From the NCBI GenBank assembly GCA_964621785.1, contig CAZUPD010000003.1:62001-126000 (forward strand): a stretch of 64,000 nt of DNA, read 5' to 3'. Positions 18,269 to 27,210 of the stretch are shown one piece after another. The notes below the pieces were generated by a model. The model saw only the letters and a list, made by a program, of their open reading frames with translations. It made no database searches and had not been told where the DNA came from. How positions within the stretch are numbered: position 1 is the stretch's first letter; each line of letters begins with the position of its first letter. This DNA is from JACKDW01 sp964621785. Lineage in GTDB: Bacteria; Myxococcota_A; Polyangia; Nannocystales; Nannocystaceae. Position numbers and translations under genes: made by a program.

Positions 18269-21200
18269 CAGGCTGCATCCTCCGCCAGGAGATTGAGATC
18301 GTCGTGGGCCCGTGCGATCCGGGCCAGGGCCACCAGGCAGGTGGCGTGTTCGGTTTGCCCGCGCGAGCCCATAAACTCCTTGAGCAGCGGGGCGATGATG
18401 CCGGCGAACTCGCGGTCGCCGATGGCCAAGTCGCGCATGACTTCGACCAGCGCCAATTTGGCCTTGCGGGCCGGAAGAGGACGGAGCTTGGTGGCCCCGG
18501 GAACGGCCTCACCGCTGCCAGCCGGGATTTTGGCCGGTGGGACCATAAACAACACACGGCGCATAAAGTCGCGCAGCGCCTCGTCGCTGGCAGGCCTGCG
18601 TTCGGGGCGTTTGGGCGGTCCATCTCCCAGACCCGTCACCTCCGGTGTCTCGTCGGTCGCAGCATCACTTTTGGTCTCGGGAATCACCGCGCCGACCGGT
18701 GTACCTGCACTTATATTGGGTTTCCAGTGCAGCGTCACCCCGCGGTCGCGGTACAGCGACCAAACCGTTGCAATGACAAATGCCCGCACCTGGCGATCGG
18801 GACTTTCGGTCAGGCGGAATAGTTCCTCGGGCACGGCGAGGCGCGGATGTTTTTCGATCAGTGCCATGCCCAGGCCGCGGGTGGTCGACACCAGCGACTC
18901 GCAAAACGAGTAGACCGCATCGCCGCTGAGGTGTTCGGGCGGATAGCGGTAGCGCCGGTGCTCGGGCGCCTCGTCGGCCAATAGCGAGATGCTGATAAAG
19001 TCGCGAACCTCCGGAAAGTTGGATTCGGCCAGGGGCACCAGCGACATCAGGCCGGGCAACCACCGGGCAAACTCCTGGCGGCACAGCTCGAGTGCGAACG
19101 CGCGAACGGCAAACCTGGCGTCGTCGAGCAGCGGCCTGACACGCTTGTAGGTCAAGAAAGCCGCCGGCACCTCGGCCCCACCGGGGACCGGCTTGCCGTG
19201 TTTGGCGAGTGAGATTTGGGGGTGATGCGCGAGCAGATAGCGGCGGGCAAACACGGCCCGCGGGGCATCCTGGGCCCCGGGATCGATCGCCATTGTCCAC
19301 AGTGCCTCGCACCCGGCGAGCACCTGGGCGTCGGAGTAGATTTTTCGTGTACCTGCAAGTAGTGCGAGGAAATCGGCTTCGGAGATCAGCTGGACCGGGA
19401 CTCCGTCTGCAATCAGGCGCTCGGCCGCGACCTGATCAACGGTCTTGCGTCCGGCCCCACCCAGGGGCGAACCGCGGTCGCCGACCACCACATAGGTGAT
19501 GTCGGCGGTGACGCCCTCGGCCAGCACACCGTCGGCATCGGTCACGCGATGGCCCAGCTCTTCGACCGTGATCGTTTCAAACTCGCCGGTCAGCCGTACC
19601 GACTTGCCGGCGAGGCTCACGGGGCCCGTCGCGGCCTCGACATCCGTTGTATCTGCAAACTGTGCCGGGACAAACGCCTTGATCAGGTAGGCGACGGCGA
19701 ACTCGTGGTACTGCGGCTCGCTGCGCTCGACCATGGTCATCAGCCAGTCAAAGCCGAGTGCGTCGGGGGAAAACCGCCGCGTATCGCCCAACAGCTCCCG
19801 CGCCGTCTCGGCCAGACTCTCGGAAAACTCGAGGTCACGGGCCCATTTGCGGTCGGTCTGTTTGAGCTCGGTGACCCAGGTGTCGGCCTCAAATGTCGGG
19901 TGAAACGACAGTGATTTTAAAAAGTCGACCCCGAGGGCGGCCGGTGAAATTCGTTGCTCACGCAACCATCCGACCATGGTCTGGCGGCACAGCGGGTGCA
20001 GCAGGATCCGGCGCAAGAAGTCGACCCCAAACTCGTCGGTGGCAAACCGGGTCACACCGTCGAGGGCGAACGCGGCAGCGGAGCGGCCGATGTCGGGGCG
20101 ATCTAGGAGGTCGCGGAAAAACCCCGCCCCCAAGGTCTCGTAGCTGTAGACCTGTGGCAGCAATTCGCGAACAAAGTCGACGACCTTGGTGTTGGCGTCG
20201 AGCAGGCGCTCGGTAAACCACTGCCGGGTGAGCTCGCGGCTGCCGAAGTGCTTGCGCAACACCGTCGCCGCCAAGTCGTGGGCATAGCGGGTTCCCAGCA
20301 GCGCGCCCCAGGCCGCGAGCCCGACCTCGGTCCGCGGGTCGCGGTCGCCGAGCAGATCGTGGGCCAGCTTGCGCACCGATGCATCGTTGTTGTTGGCCAG
20401 TCGCAGCAGGCGCTCGAGGGGAAGGTCGCGGGCGTGGGTACGGGCGTACTCGGCCGCGTAGGTGCGGGCGGTTTGCGACTGCGAATCGAGCAATCGGATC
20501 ACCGCGTCGTGCAGGCCCAGTTCGCGAAACGAAGCCTGTTCAAACCGCGGGGCATTGCCCAACAGCCAGACGACAAAATCGTCGACCGTGCGCGAGCCGA
20601 CCGAGACCAGTCCGACGACCCACGCGGGCTCGACTTCCCGCAGTTGCGCCCGGAAGTCAGCCTTGAGCGACTCCGCAGCAAATGTACGTACATGTTCTGA
20701 TTGTGCCCGCGACAACAGGGCAAACAGCGGACGCGGGGAGCGTCGCCACAGATCGCCAAATGCCCGTTCCTTGACCAGCGAGCGCCGTTGATAGTTGTAT
20801 ACGCGAAAGTTTCGCCGCGTGTACTTGGTCGACTCGTGAAACAGCACGTGGTTGGCGATCCAGACATTCGCCCAGCGGGTGCGTTCGGGGTAGTTGCAAA
20901 GCAGGCTGACACAGGCATCGGCATAGCTCGCCGGCAGGGTTTCACCGAGCCGTCGCAGGTATCGCCATCCCCGGCGCACGAGGTAACCGAGGGTCTTGCG
21001 GGTCACTTCGTGGCGGTTGTGGGCACTGCCGTAGGCACCGTCAAACCGGGCGGCGAGGGCCATCAACACCTCGACATCGCCCTTTTCCTCGGCCTGTTTA
21101 AAGATCGTTTTGAGCGCACGCCATGGCCCCCACACCAGCTTGCATTCGGCGATGACTTTGAGCAGGACTTCACGTGCATATACACTCGGATCCTGCCACA

Positions 21201-21501
21201 ACTCCATCAAAATGGTGTGCAGGCGCAGACGGTCGGGCAATTCACTCTCGGCGTCCTCGGCCTCCAGTTTTTGCCAGCTGTCGATGCGATAGCGGGCCCG
21301 GTCCTGGGGGGTGGAGCGGTGGCGGTACTGCCAACTACGCATGTGGTGGGTAAAGTCGCGGAAGGTCAGGGCACCGCGGCGGGTCGGCTTGCGCGAGCGC
21401 GGGTCGGGTGCGTTGCTCAAGGCGATGATGAGCGAGGCCAGTTCGGGGTCCCGCGCCTGCATGGCGCGGCGGATATCGTCGAGGCTAGGTGCTTCGGCCA
21501 T
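18268..21501 (-). CDS. Helical-repeat protein with internal BRCT domain, first large gene of the retron operon
   Basis: 1077 residues. Mostly alpha-helical HEAT-like repeats (for example LRLANNNDASVRKLAHDLLGDRDP). A BRCT domain is inserted at about residues 625-715, beginning SLAGKSVRLTGEF and containing VTADITYVVVGD and ending AERLIADGVPVQLISEADFL. BRCT domains in bacteria usually bind DNA ends, nicks or phosphoproteins, as in NAD-dependent DNA ligase. The ATG at 21501 is chosen over the TTG at 21513 because GGAG stands six bases upstream of it. It precedes and is coupled to the WD40-HEAT gene. A BRCT protein in a retron operon suggests sensing of DNA damage or of msDNA ends; this is inference. 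Confidence 0.85.
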   Translation of the reverse strand: MAEAPSLDDIRRAMQARDPELASLIIALSNAPDPRSRKPTRRGALTFRDFTHHMRSWQYRHRSTPQDRARYRIDSWQKLEAEDAESELPDRLRLHTILMELWQDPSVYAREVLLKVIAECKLVWGPWRALKTIFKQAEEKGDVEVLMALAARFDGAYGSAHNRHEVTRKTLGYLVRRGWRYLRRLGETLPASYADACVSLLCNYPERTRWANVWIANHVLFHESTKYTRRNFRVYNYQRRSLVKERAFGDLWRRSPRPLFALLSRAQSEHVRTFAAESLKADFRAQLREVEPAWVVGLVSVGSRTVDDFVVWLLGNAPRFEQASFRELGLHDAVIRLLDSQSQTARTYAAEYARTHARDLPLERLLRLANNNDASVRKLAHDLLGDRDPRTEVGLAAWGALLGTRYAHDLAATVLRKHFGSRELTRQWFTERLLDANTKVVDFVRELLPQVYSYETLGAGFFRDLLDRPDIGRSAAAFALDGVTRFATDEFGVDFLRRILLHPLCRQTMVGWLREQRISPAALGVDFLKSLSFHPTFEADTWVTELKQTDRKWARDLEFSESLAETARELLGDTRRFSPDALGFDWLMTMVERSEPQYHEFAVAYLIKAFVPAQFADTTDVEAATGPVSLAGKSVRLTGEFETITVEELGHRVTDADGVLAEGVTADITYVVVGDRGSPLGGAGRKTVDQVAAERLIADGVPVQLISEADFLALLAGTRKIYSDAQVLAGCEALWTMAIDPGAQDAPRAVFARRYLLAHHPQISLAKHGKPVPGGAEVPAAFLTYKRVRPLLDDARFAVRAFALELCRQEFARWLPGLMSLVPLAESNFPEVRDFISISLLADEAPEHRRYRYPPEHLSGDAVYSFCESLVSTTRGLGMALIEKHPRLAVPEELFRLTESPDRQVRAFVIATVWSLYRDRGVTLHWKPNISAGTPVGAVIPETKSDAATDETPEVTGLGDGPPKRPERRPASDEALRDFMRRVLFMVPPAKIPAGSGEAVPGATKLRPLPARKAKLALVEVMRDLAIGDREFAGIIAPLLKEFMGSRGQTEHATCLVALARIARAHDDLNLLAEDAA

Positions 21502-21721
21502 CGTCAACTCCAAGTGTGGGAGGCGGTCGGTCCGAGTCGGACCCTTGCGTCGGGAAGTCGAATCGGTGCGGGTCGGTGGGCACGCCCGCCAGGCGGCAAA
21601 ACTGATCGCCGGTGATGCGCATCAAATTTCGGGCCCTTCGCAAGTCGCGTGAGCATGCCTCGAGCAGGTGCAAAAACACAATGCCGGTCCGCGCCGGCGT
21701 TTGAGCGAGGTTTCGTGACAC
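21485..21721 (-). CDS. Possible small ORF upstream of and overlapping the BRCT gene
   Basis: A 78-codon frame starting at GTG 21721 and ending 17 bases inside the BRCT gene. The stretch FLHLLEACSRDLRRARNLMR looks like a genuine amphipathic helix, and third positions are strongly GC-biased like true genes here. Against it: the start has only a weak ribosome site, and I recognise no family. It could be a leader peptide, a fifth component, or chance coding potential within the 5' region of the operon. Confidence 0.3.
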   Translation of the reverse strand: MSRNLAQTPARTGIVFLHLLEACSRDLRRARNLMRITGDQFCRLAGVPTDPHRFDFPTQGSDSDRPPPTLGVDDGRST

Positions 21722-22276
21722 GCGTCTTCATATGTGGATGAAAGCTCTTTACCAGTTGAGCGTGTACGGAGATTCTGTGTAGCCGGGTGCGCCTTCGTCC
21801 TGTCACCAACAGCTGGGTGATCTGTGTTCGGCGCTGCGTGACCGCGAATGTACCCCGCACCTTTGACTCGCAGCATGACGAGATCGTCCTGACGACCTCG
21901 GCGCGAACGGATTTGCCAATGCGCCTGACTTGCTCCCTGGGACAGCGACGAGCTTGCACCTCCCGCCCGGTGTCGAACGATCGAGACGGACTCCGCACCG
22001 CGACTCGGACCGTGAAATCACCGCACATTTCTCAGCAATCACGCTCGGCCGTGTTTTTTTCAGCAGTGGATTCATGGCAGCCACCGTGTCGCGTAAAAAC
22101 CGGCATGGGTCGCAGTCTTCGCATCGTCGACATGCCGCCTAGGAAATGTGCCAAGTCGAGAATCGAATATGTTTGCAGATGCAATGAATGTTGCGCGCTG
22201 TGTCGGTGTTCCCGACGAAACCGGCGATACGAATTGAATAGGCACTCGCTCCCGCAACCGCTACTATCCGGCCTCC
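21722..22276. promoter_or_regulatory. Divergent intergenic region upstream of the retron operon
   Basis: No convincing gene in 555 bases. It separates the minus-strand retron operon from the + strand membrane protein, so it should hold promoters for both. Visible structure: a seven-base inverted repeat CGGCATG (22101-22107) with CATGCCG (22131-22137); a short hairpin GTCACC/GGGTGA near 21801-21820; a GACGA/TCGTC element near 21878-21889; and one TGYANNTRCA motif at 22174-22183. It is a second possible home for the missing msr-msd RNA, but I could not find a convincing long a1/a2 pair in it. Confidence 0.35.
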
Positions 22277-22783
22277 ATGACCGAACTCGACCCCAAACGA
22301 CTCCTCGCCGAGGCTGAAGCCAACGGCCGCGTGTTCCGCATCAAGTCGGGCTGGCGTGGCTTTATCTACTTTGCAGCGGTGTTGATGTGTATTCTCGTCA
22401 TCACCCTCCCGTTCGGGATCTGGTTTTTTATCGTCGCACGGAGGGCGCGTGTCGGCCTGACCGACGAGGGGTTCGCGGTCAGTTGGTTCCTCACCAAGGC
22501 CTACGCATGGGAGGATATCGAGTCATTCCAACCGCAGCGCCTGCATTTCAACGCCGCGGGTCAGGGAGGTTTGGTCGGTGCACTCGCAGTCGCAGCCGCC
22601 GGGGCCGTCATTGCCAAAAAGACCCAGGGGCTCAAGGGGCCGCTGATGTTCAAGCTCAAAGGGAAACGCGGACAGCGGGCGATTCAAGCCCATGCCGTCG
22701 AGAACTCGCTCGAGATGGCGAGGCAGATGGAGCAACATACGAATCTCGTCATCTTGGAGCCCGAGGGCGAACAGGCGGGATGA
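22277..22783 (+). CDS. Membrane protein with PH-like domain (hypothetical)
   Basis: 168 residues. Two close hydrophobic helices (residues about 28-52) are followed by TDEGFAVSWFLTKAYAWEDIESFQP, a pattern typical of bacterial PH-like domains (bPH/YcxB type), where a strand-rich segment sits on the membrane. A third apolar stretch (GGLVGALAVAAAGAVIAKK) follows. The function of such proteins is mostly unknown. The gene stands alone between the retron promoter region and a convergent secreted-protein gene. The ATG start gives MTELDPKRLL. Confidence 0.7.
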   Translation: MTELDPKRLLAEAEANGRVFRIKSGWRGFIYFAAVLMCILVITLPFGIWFFIVARRARVGLTDEGFAVSWFLTKAYAWEDIESFQPQRLHFNAAGQGGLVGALAVAAAGAVIAKKTQGLKGPLMFKLKGKRGQRAIQAHAVENSLEMARQMEQHTNLVILEPEGEQAG

Positions 22784-22945
22784 GCATCGGGACGATCGCC
22801 CCGAACGGAGGTTGAGTTGGCCGTTTCCCGCGCGAGCGTCGGAGTTCCGCACTGAGCTTCATTTTCCGCGAGGCATCGGAGTCCGGTTTCTGAGAGTTGT
22901 TCGCCGCGAACGCGAGCGCAGGTCGAGCGCAGCGAGTGTGCACGG

Positions 22946-24073
22946 TTAGCGAAGCTGCCGACGGGGCCGTCGGAACGCGACGAGGAGGAGCAGCAGCAGG
23001 GCGGAGAGATCGGGCGTCTCGGCCGAATTGCAGGTACACCCTTGGTCGTCACCAAACCCTGCATCCATTGGATTCCCCGACGTTCCGGCGGTCTCGGAGC
23101 CTTCGGAGTCGTCAAAGTCGTCGGAGTCCATCCCGGATGTTTCACCTGTCGACGATTCGTCTGGTTCACCTTCGGAGTCCGTGGCTTCACCATCTGTCGT
23201 GCCTTCGGGGCATTGTTCCAAGACACTGGGCTGGCACGCCTCACGATTGATGATCGAGTCACAGGTAAATTGAGGACTGATATGCGGGTAGCACGAACTG
23301 TTGGAGCACAGCGGCTCGCCATTATGTACCTGCGAGTGACAGGGAGTACATGACAGCACGAAGTCACTGCGATTGCCAGCGAGGTCGGTGACGCGGGCAG
23401 CACCACAGAGGTCTTCGAGGTAGCCGGGGTCGTCCTCCCAATCTCTCGAGCGAGATGAGATGCTCGACCATCGGGATGAGCCGGTGACGGTTGTATCTCC
23501 ATGGACAATCCCGAGTTCGTGCAGCGTTGCTTCACCGTCGTGACTCTCGACGTTCTCGGCATACACCACAAAGCGGTAGCGCCCTGTTGCAGTTTGTTGA
23601 CACGACTCGGTTGAGACCGCGACCGCACCGTGGTCGTAAAAATCTGTATAGATCGACGGTGCCTCGGGGGGCGTCAGGTCCAACTCACCAGCGACGAACT
23701 CGAGGTCGAGGACGCATTCACCTTCGACGCAGGGATCTCCGAAAAGGTGGACGACCTGCCCGGGTTCCGGTTGGGGGATCGTCCGCAACACCATTTCGTT
23801 GTAGGCATATCCGACCTCGTATTTTCGCAGCTGGCTCAGTGCGGTGTCGATCTCAACCTCGACCGGTTCGCCGTCGATGGTTCCAGAAACCGTATCGCCC
23901 AAGAGTACTCCCCGCAGCAAGACTCCCGCGTTGGCAGGGTGGGTCTCCCCGTTTTCGGGGGTTGTTTGGTCGACCGACGGGGTCGGGGGAAGTGGAGGCG
24001 AGCACGCGCTGGCAGTTCGGATGCCGACACATGTCAGGCAGAAAAGTGCAGGTACAACGATACGGAACAGCAT
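22946..24073 (-). CDS. Secreted protein with MYXO-CTERM-like sorting tail
   Basis: 375 residues from ATG 24073. It begins with a signal peptide (LFRIVVPALFCLTCVGIRTASAC). The body contains many cysteines in pairs (for example LSCTPCHSQ, EPLCSNSSC). An acidic Ser/Thr/Asp/Glu-rich linker follows, and the protein ends with CTCNSAE, an apolar run (LSALLLLLLVAF) and RRPRRQLR. Cys, hydrophobic helix and basic tail are the layout of MYXO-CTERM surface-sorting signals. The body looks beta-sandwich-like, but I recognise no family. The frame upstream of 24073 is non-hydrophobic, so I reject the earlier start. Confidence 0.75.
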   Translation of the reverse strand: MLFRIVVPALFCLTCVGIRTASACSPPLPPTPSVDQTTPENGETHPANAGVLLRGVLLGDTVSGTIDGEPVEVEIDTALSQLRKYEVGYAYNEMVLRTIPQPEPGQVVHLFGDPCVEGECVLDLEFVAGELDLTPPEAPSIYTDFYDHGAVAVSTESCQQTATGRYRFVVYAENVESHDGEATLHELGIVHGDTTVTGSSRWSSISSRSRDWEDDPGYLEDLCGAARVTDLAGNRSDFVLSCTPCHSQVHNGEPLCSNSSCYPHISPQFTCDSIINREACQPSVLEQCPEGTTDGEATDSEGEPDESSTGETSGMDSDDFDDSEGSETAGTSGNPMDAGFGDDQGCTCNSAETPDLSALLLLLLVAFRRPRRQLR

Positions 24074-24603
24074 TGTAACTCCAGTCTTACAGTCGCGGAC
24101 GGGCACCATGCGGCGTGCACGATCGTCGTACGCACTGCGGTGTCACTTAAAAAAGTGGCTCGAGGCGTGCGTTCAATTGGCCAAAATTCACCCATGTCTT
24201 GGAAAAATCGGAGCAATTGGTGGTCTGGGGACCTCCGACGTCGATGCTGTGTCGCGGAACCGTCAATCAATTGCCCGTTTTGGAGGTCGAGATGCTCTTT
24301 TGAACTCGTTGGTCCACGTGGTCCGATGGTGAGCCGGTCGAGCTGGGTGAGTGATACCGACCGCGCCCATGTAACGCACAATCATCACGTGTGAGGACGA
24401 TACAAATCGGCGCGACTGTTTTTTGCACAGCTCCGAAAGCGGGTCATCATCATGGCAGTTCCAACCAGAAGGCGTCGAGTCTGGAGACGAGAACGATTGC
24501 GGAAAGGGGATGACGTCGAGCCACAGTGTGCGTGTGCAATGGAGTCGCAAGCACGTATTTGACGGTACTGGTGGGAACAACCGGGATCTGGTACGCCGGT
24601 CCC
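24074..24603. other. Intergenic region without a recognisable gene
   Basis: 530 bases between divergent genes (secreted protein on minus, SnoaL-like on plus). Several short open frames exist on both strands, but their translations are Arg/Ser-rich shadows without domain-like features. Presumed to contain both promoters. No strong inverted repeat seen. Confidence 0.4.
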
Positions 24604-25077
24604 GTGTCGACCCACGCGCAACTCATCGAGCAATTCTACACCTCTTTTGCCGCTCAAGATGCGGAGGGGATGATCGCTTGCTACCACCCCGAAGTTCACT
24701 TCACCGATCCGGTTTTCGTCGACCTTGACGCGCAACAGGCCGCGGGTATGTGGCGGATGCTTTGTTCGCGGGCCCAAGACTTCTCCCTCGAACACTCCGC
24801 CGTCAACGTCGACGGGGACCGTGGATCGGCCCACTGGGAGGCTCGCTACGTGTTTTCGGGTACCGGGCGCAGGGTCCACAACGTGATCGATGCCGAGTTC
24901 CGGTTCGCCGATGGCAAGATCATCGACCATCGCGATCACTTCGATTTCTATCGCTGGTCTCGCCAAGCTCTCGGCCCCGCCGGCATCGTGCTGGGCTGGA
25001 CGCCACTGGTGCGCAAGAAGGTTCGTGCCCAAGCCCGAGCAGGCCTCGACGCCTTCTTGGCGGACAACGGGGCGTGA
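24604..25077 (+). CDS. SnoaL/NTF2-like fold protein
   Basis: 157 residues from GTG 24604 (STHAQLIEQFYTSFAAQD). The sequence follows the NTF2-like cone fold used by SnoaL polyketide cyclases and many ligand-binding proteins: helix, then MIACYHPEVHFTDPVF, later ARYVFSGTGRRVHNVIDAEFRFADGKIIDHRDHFDFYRW. His and Asp residues in the last strands could form an active pocket. The ligand is unknown. The open frame upstream to 24526 lacks family resemblance, so the GTG is preferred. It converges with the DUF547 gene 13 bases away. Confidence 0.8.
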   Translation: MSTHAQLIEQFYTSFAAQDAEGMIACYHPEVHFTDPVFVDLDAQQAAGMWRMLCSRAQDFSLEHSAVNVDGDRGSAHWEARYVFSGTGRRVHNVIDAEFRFADGKIIDHRDHFDFYRWSRQALGPAGIVLGWTPLVRKKVRAQARAGLDAFLADNGA

Positions 25078-25090
25078 CAGTCCATGAGGA

Positions 25091-26041
25091 CTACGCCAAT
25101 TGATTGAGTGACCAATCGTAGCGGTCAAACACCACCCGATACCCGGCCTCGCGCGCGTGGGCGACAGCCTGCGCCAACTCCGGCTCTGCGTGCTTGCAGA
25201 CAAACTCGAGGACCGCATCGCGGCCTCCGAAATCGCCGGCGTACCAGTGCAGCACCAGGTGGAGTTTGATCTCCCGTTTTTGCTCGTCGACACTCGTTGT
25301 GCCAGCAATGAAATTTTGAGCTGCCAGGTCGAGCTGGGCGTCGAGTGTCTGGGGATCGTCGCCGTCGAAGAACGCAATCGGAGGGCAGCTTTTTGCTGTA
25401 CATACAAGAGCTGTGTGCAGCCGCGGGTCGAGGTGTTCGGGGCTGTAGCGACACCGCGGGTCGTCGGGTTGAAACAGCGGTTTGTGGCTGACCGGGTGGG
25501 GTGCGTTTTTTCGCAACACACCGGTCTCGATCTCGTCGAGGGTGAACGTGTGGGCGCCGACGCGGTAGGCAACTTTGGAGAAAAAACTCGGGACTTCCAT
25601 CACCGATTTTTGGATGTCGAGGGCAATCACTCCGTGGATCGACAAGACGTTGTAGAGGTTGATCCAAAAAGCTAGGCGCGCGCAGTCGCCTTGGAGCATG
25701 GCCGGGTCTTGGTGGTGAAGTTGGCCGGCGACGCGCTCCAACTGCTCGCGCAGGGGGCCGCTGCGGACGCGGTTGTAGTCGACCTTGCCGTCGGCGACCG
25801 CCTCGGCCTTGAGTCGGTTGCGAAGCTTCCGCATGGCGACCGCGAGCTCGCCGGGCCCGAGCTCGCCTTCTGCCGCCGTGGGATTGAGGACCCGGGGCGC
25901 ACCTGGAGCGATCGCCCGCACGAGCTGCCACGGATTTCGCACGTGACGCACGACGTCCCAGGCGTCGACGAGGGTATTTAAAAATTGCCTTCCGGCCACT
26001 TCGATTGAGTGTAGCCCGGGTTTCGCTGTGTTGGCGACCAT
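25091..26041 (-). CDS. DUF547 domain protein
   Basis: 316 residues from ATG 26041. The central region carries DUF547 features: VDYNRVRSGPLREQLERVAG, CARLAFWINLYNVLSIHGV, FTLDEIETGVLRK, RLHTALVCTAKSCPPI with a Cys pair, and LDAQLDLAAQNFIAG. DUF547 is distantly related to papain-fold/transglutaminase-like proteins, and the Cys-His context may be catalytic, but its role is not established. No signal peptide is seen from this start. A longer open frame reaches 26569 but covers the start of the divergent ABC gene and is not protein-like. Head-to-head with the ABC ATPase, 126 bases apart. Confidence 0.82.
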   Translation of the reverse strand: MVANTAKPGLHSIEVAGRQFLNTLVDAWDVVRHVRNPWQLVRAIAPGAPRVLNPTAAEGELGPGELAVAMRKLRNRLKAEAVADGKVDYNRVRSGPLREQLERVAGQLHHQDPAMLQGDCARLAFWINLYNVLSIHGVIALDIQKSVMEVPSFFSKVAYRVGAHTFTLDEIETGVLRKNAPHPVSHKPLFQPDDPRCRYSPEHLDPRLHTALVCTAKSCPPIAFFDGDDPQTLDAQLDLAAQNFIAGTTSVDEQKREIKLHLVLHWYAGDFGGRDAVLEFVCKHAEPELAQAVAHAREAGYRVVFDRYDWSLNQLA

Positions 26042-26167
26042 CGCCAGTGACCGCGCATGTTGTCGAATGGGCAAGGGAAGCTTCGTGGTCGGTCGGGCGA
26101 CGCGGGCTTTCGAACATCCGGACGACGAGATGTTTTCTGCGAACGCGTTACACTTGCGGCGACCCGC

Positions 26168-26974
26168 ATGTCCGAAGCCACCCCGCTGATCGAGCTCCGC
26201 AACATCGACCTCGCGTTTGGCAACAACGTGATCTTCACCGATATGGCCATTTGCGTGTACCCTGGCGAGTGCCTGTCGCTGCTCGGAGAAAGCGGGATGG
26301 GCAAGAGCCTGTGCCTGAAGATGATGGTCGGTTTGCAAGAACCCGACGCCGGCGAGGTACTGGTACAGGGGCGCAACATCGCTTCGCTCAACGCCGACGA
26401 GTTGGTCAAGCTGCGCCACCAGATCTCCTACGTGTTCCAGGAAGATGCGTTGTTCGACTCGATGACGGTGCTGGAAAATGTCGGCTATTACCTCATCGAA
26501 CACACCCGGCTGGGGGACGACGAGATCCGCGAGCGCTGTCGGATCGCGCTGGAGTCGGTCGGTCTGCACAGGCGTAACCTCGACCTGATGCCGGCGGCGT
26601 TGAGCGGCGGGATGCGCAAGCGCGTGGGCCTGGCGCGGTCGATCGTGTTCGAACCGGAGACCGTGCTGTTCGACGATCCCACCCGCGGTCTCGATCCGAT
26701 CAGCATCACCCGGATTGGCACGTTGCTACACAAACGCCACCAAGACGCGAGCAAGACGTCAGTACTGGCGACGCACGACCTCAAGACAGCACTCAAGGTG
26801 TCCCATCGGCTCGCCGTGTTGCACAGCCGCAAGTTCCCCTATCAAGGCACGCTCGCACACCTGCGGGATCTGAAGGATCCGGAGATCGATCCGTTTTTGT
26901 ACGACCCCGACGAGAAGTTGCAGGAACAACGACGACAGGCCCGGGCCAAGCATCCGCGGTTTGCCGACGCGTAG
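26168..26974 (+). CDS. ABC transporter ATP-binding protein, MlaF-like
   Basis: 268 residues. Walker A GESGMGKS, Q-loop region SYVFQEDALFDSMTVLENV, signature LSGGMRKRVGLARS and D-loop RGLDP are all close to the MlaF/Ttg2A lipid-transport ATPases. Walker B reads TVLFDDPT: the catalytic Glu is replaced by Asp, so hydrolysis may be slow or altered. No MlaE permease or MlaD (MCE) gene lies nearby, so the partner must be elsewhere. The ATG at 26168 starts a canonical N-terminus (SEATPLIELRNIDLAFG). It probably powers phospholipid movement between the membranes. Confidence 0.88.
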   Translation: MSEATPLIELRNIDLAFGNNVIFTDMAICVYPGECLSLLGESGMGKSLCLKMMVGLQEPDAGEVLVQGRNIASLNADELVKLRHQISYVFQEDALFDSMTVLENVGYYLIEHTRLGDDEIRERCRIALESVGLHRRNLDLMPAALSGGMRKRVGLARSIVFEPETVLFDDPTRGLDPISITRIGTLLHKRHQDASKTSVLATHDLKTALKVSHRLAVLHSRKFPYQGTLAHLRDLKDPEIDPFLYDPDEKLQEQRRQARAKHPRFADA

Positions 26975-27210
26975 ACTGCGTTGAGCTCTCCCGTTTGCAT
27001 GCACCGGCGAATGGATCGGGAGGTTCTCGGCGAGTATCGAAAGAATGTGAGAATACACATTTTATGGGTAGTTGTGGTCTTCGCAATGCTCGATCGACCT
27101 GTTGCATCGGCAAATGTTCCCCGAATGCGACGGTCCGGGCGGTGACTCTGTGTTTTGCGGGACCCATGTATGATGCAGGTCGCGTGCAGCTGCACGTTTT
27201 GGGGGAAGGC

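Noticed and set aside
24385..25572. 395-codon minus-strand open frame
   Set aside because: Crosses the SnoaL-like gene and the 3' end of DUF547 in antisense or shifted frame; the translation is not protein-like.
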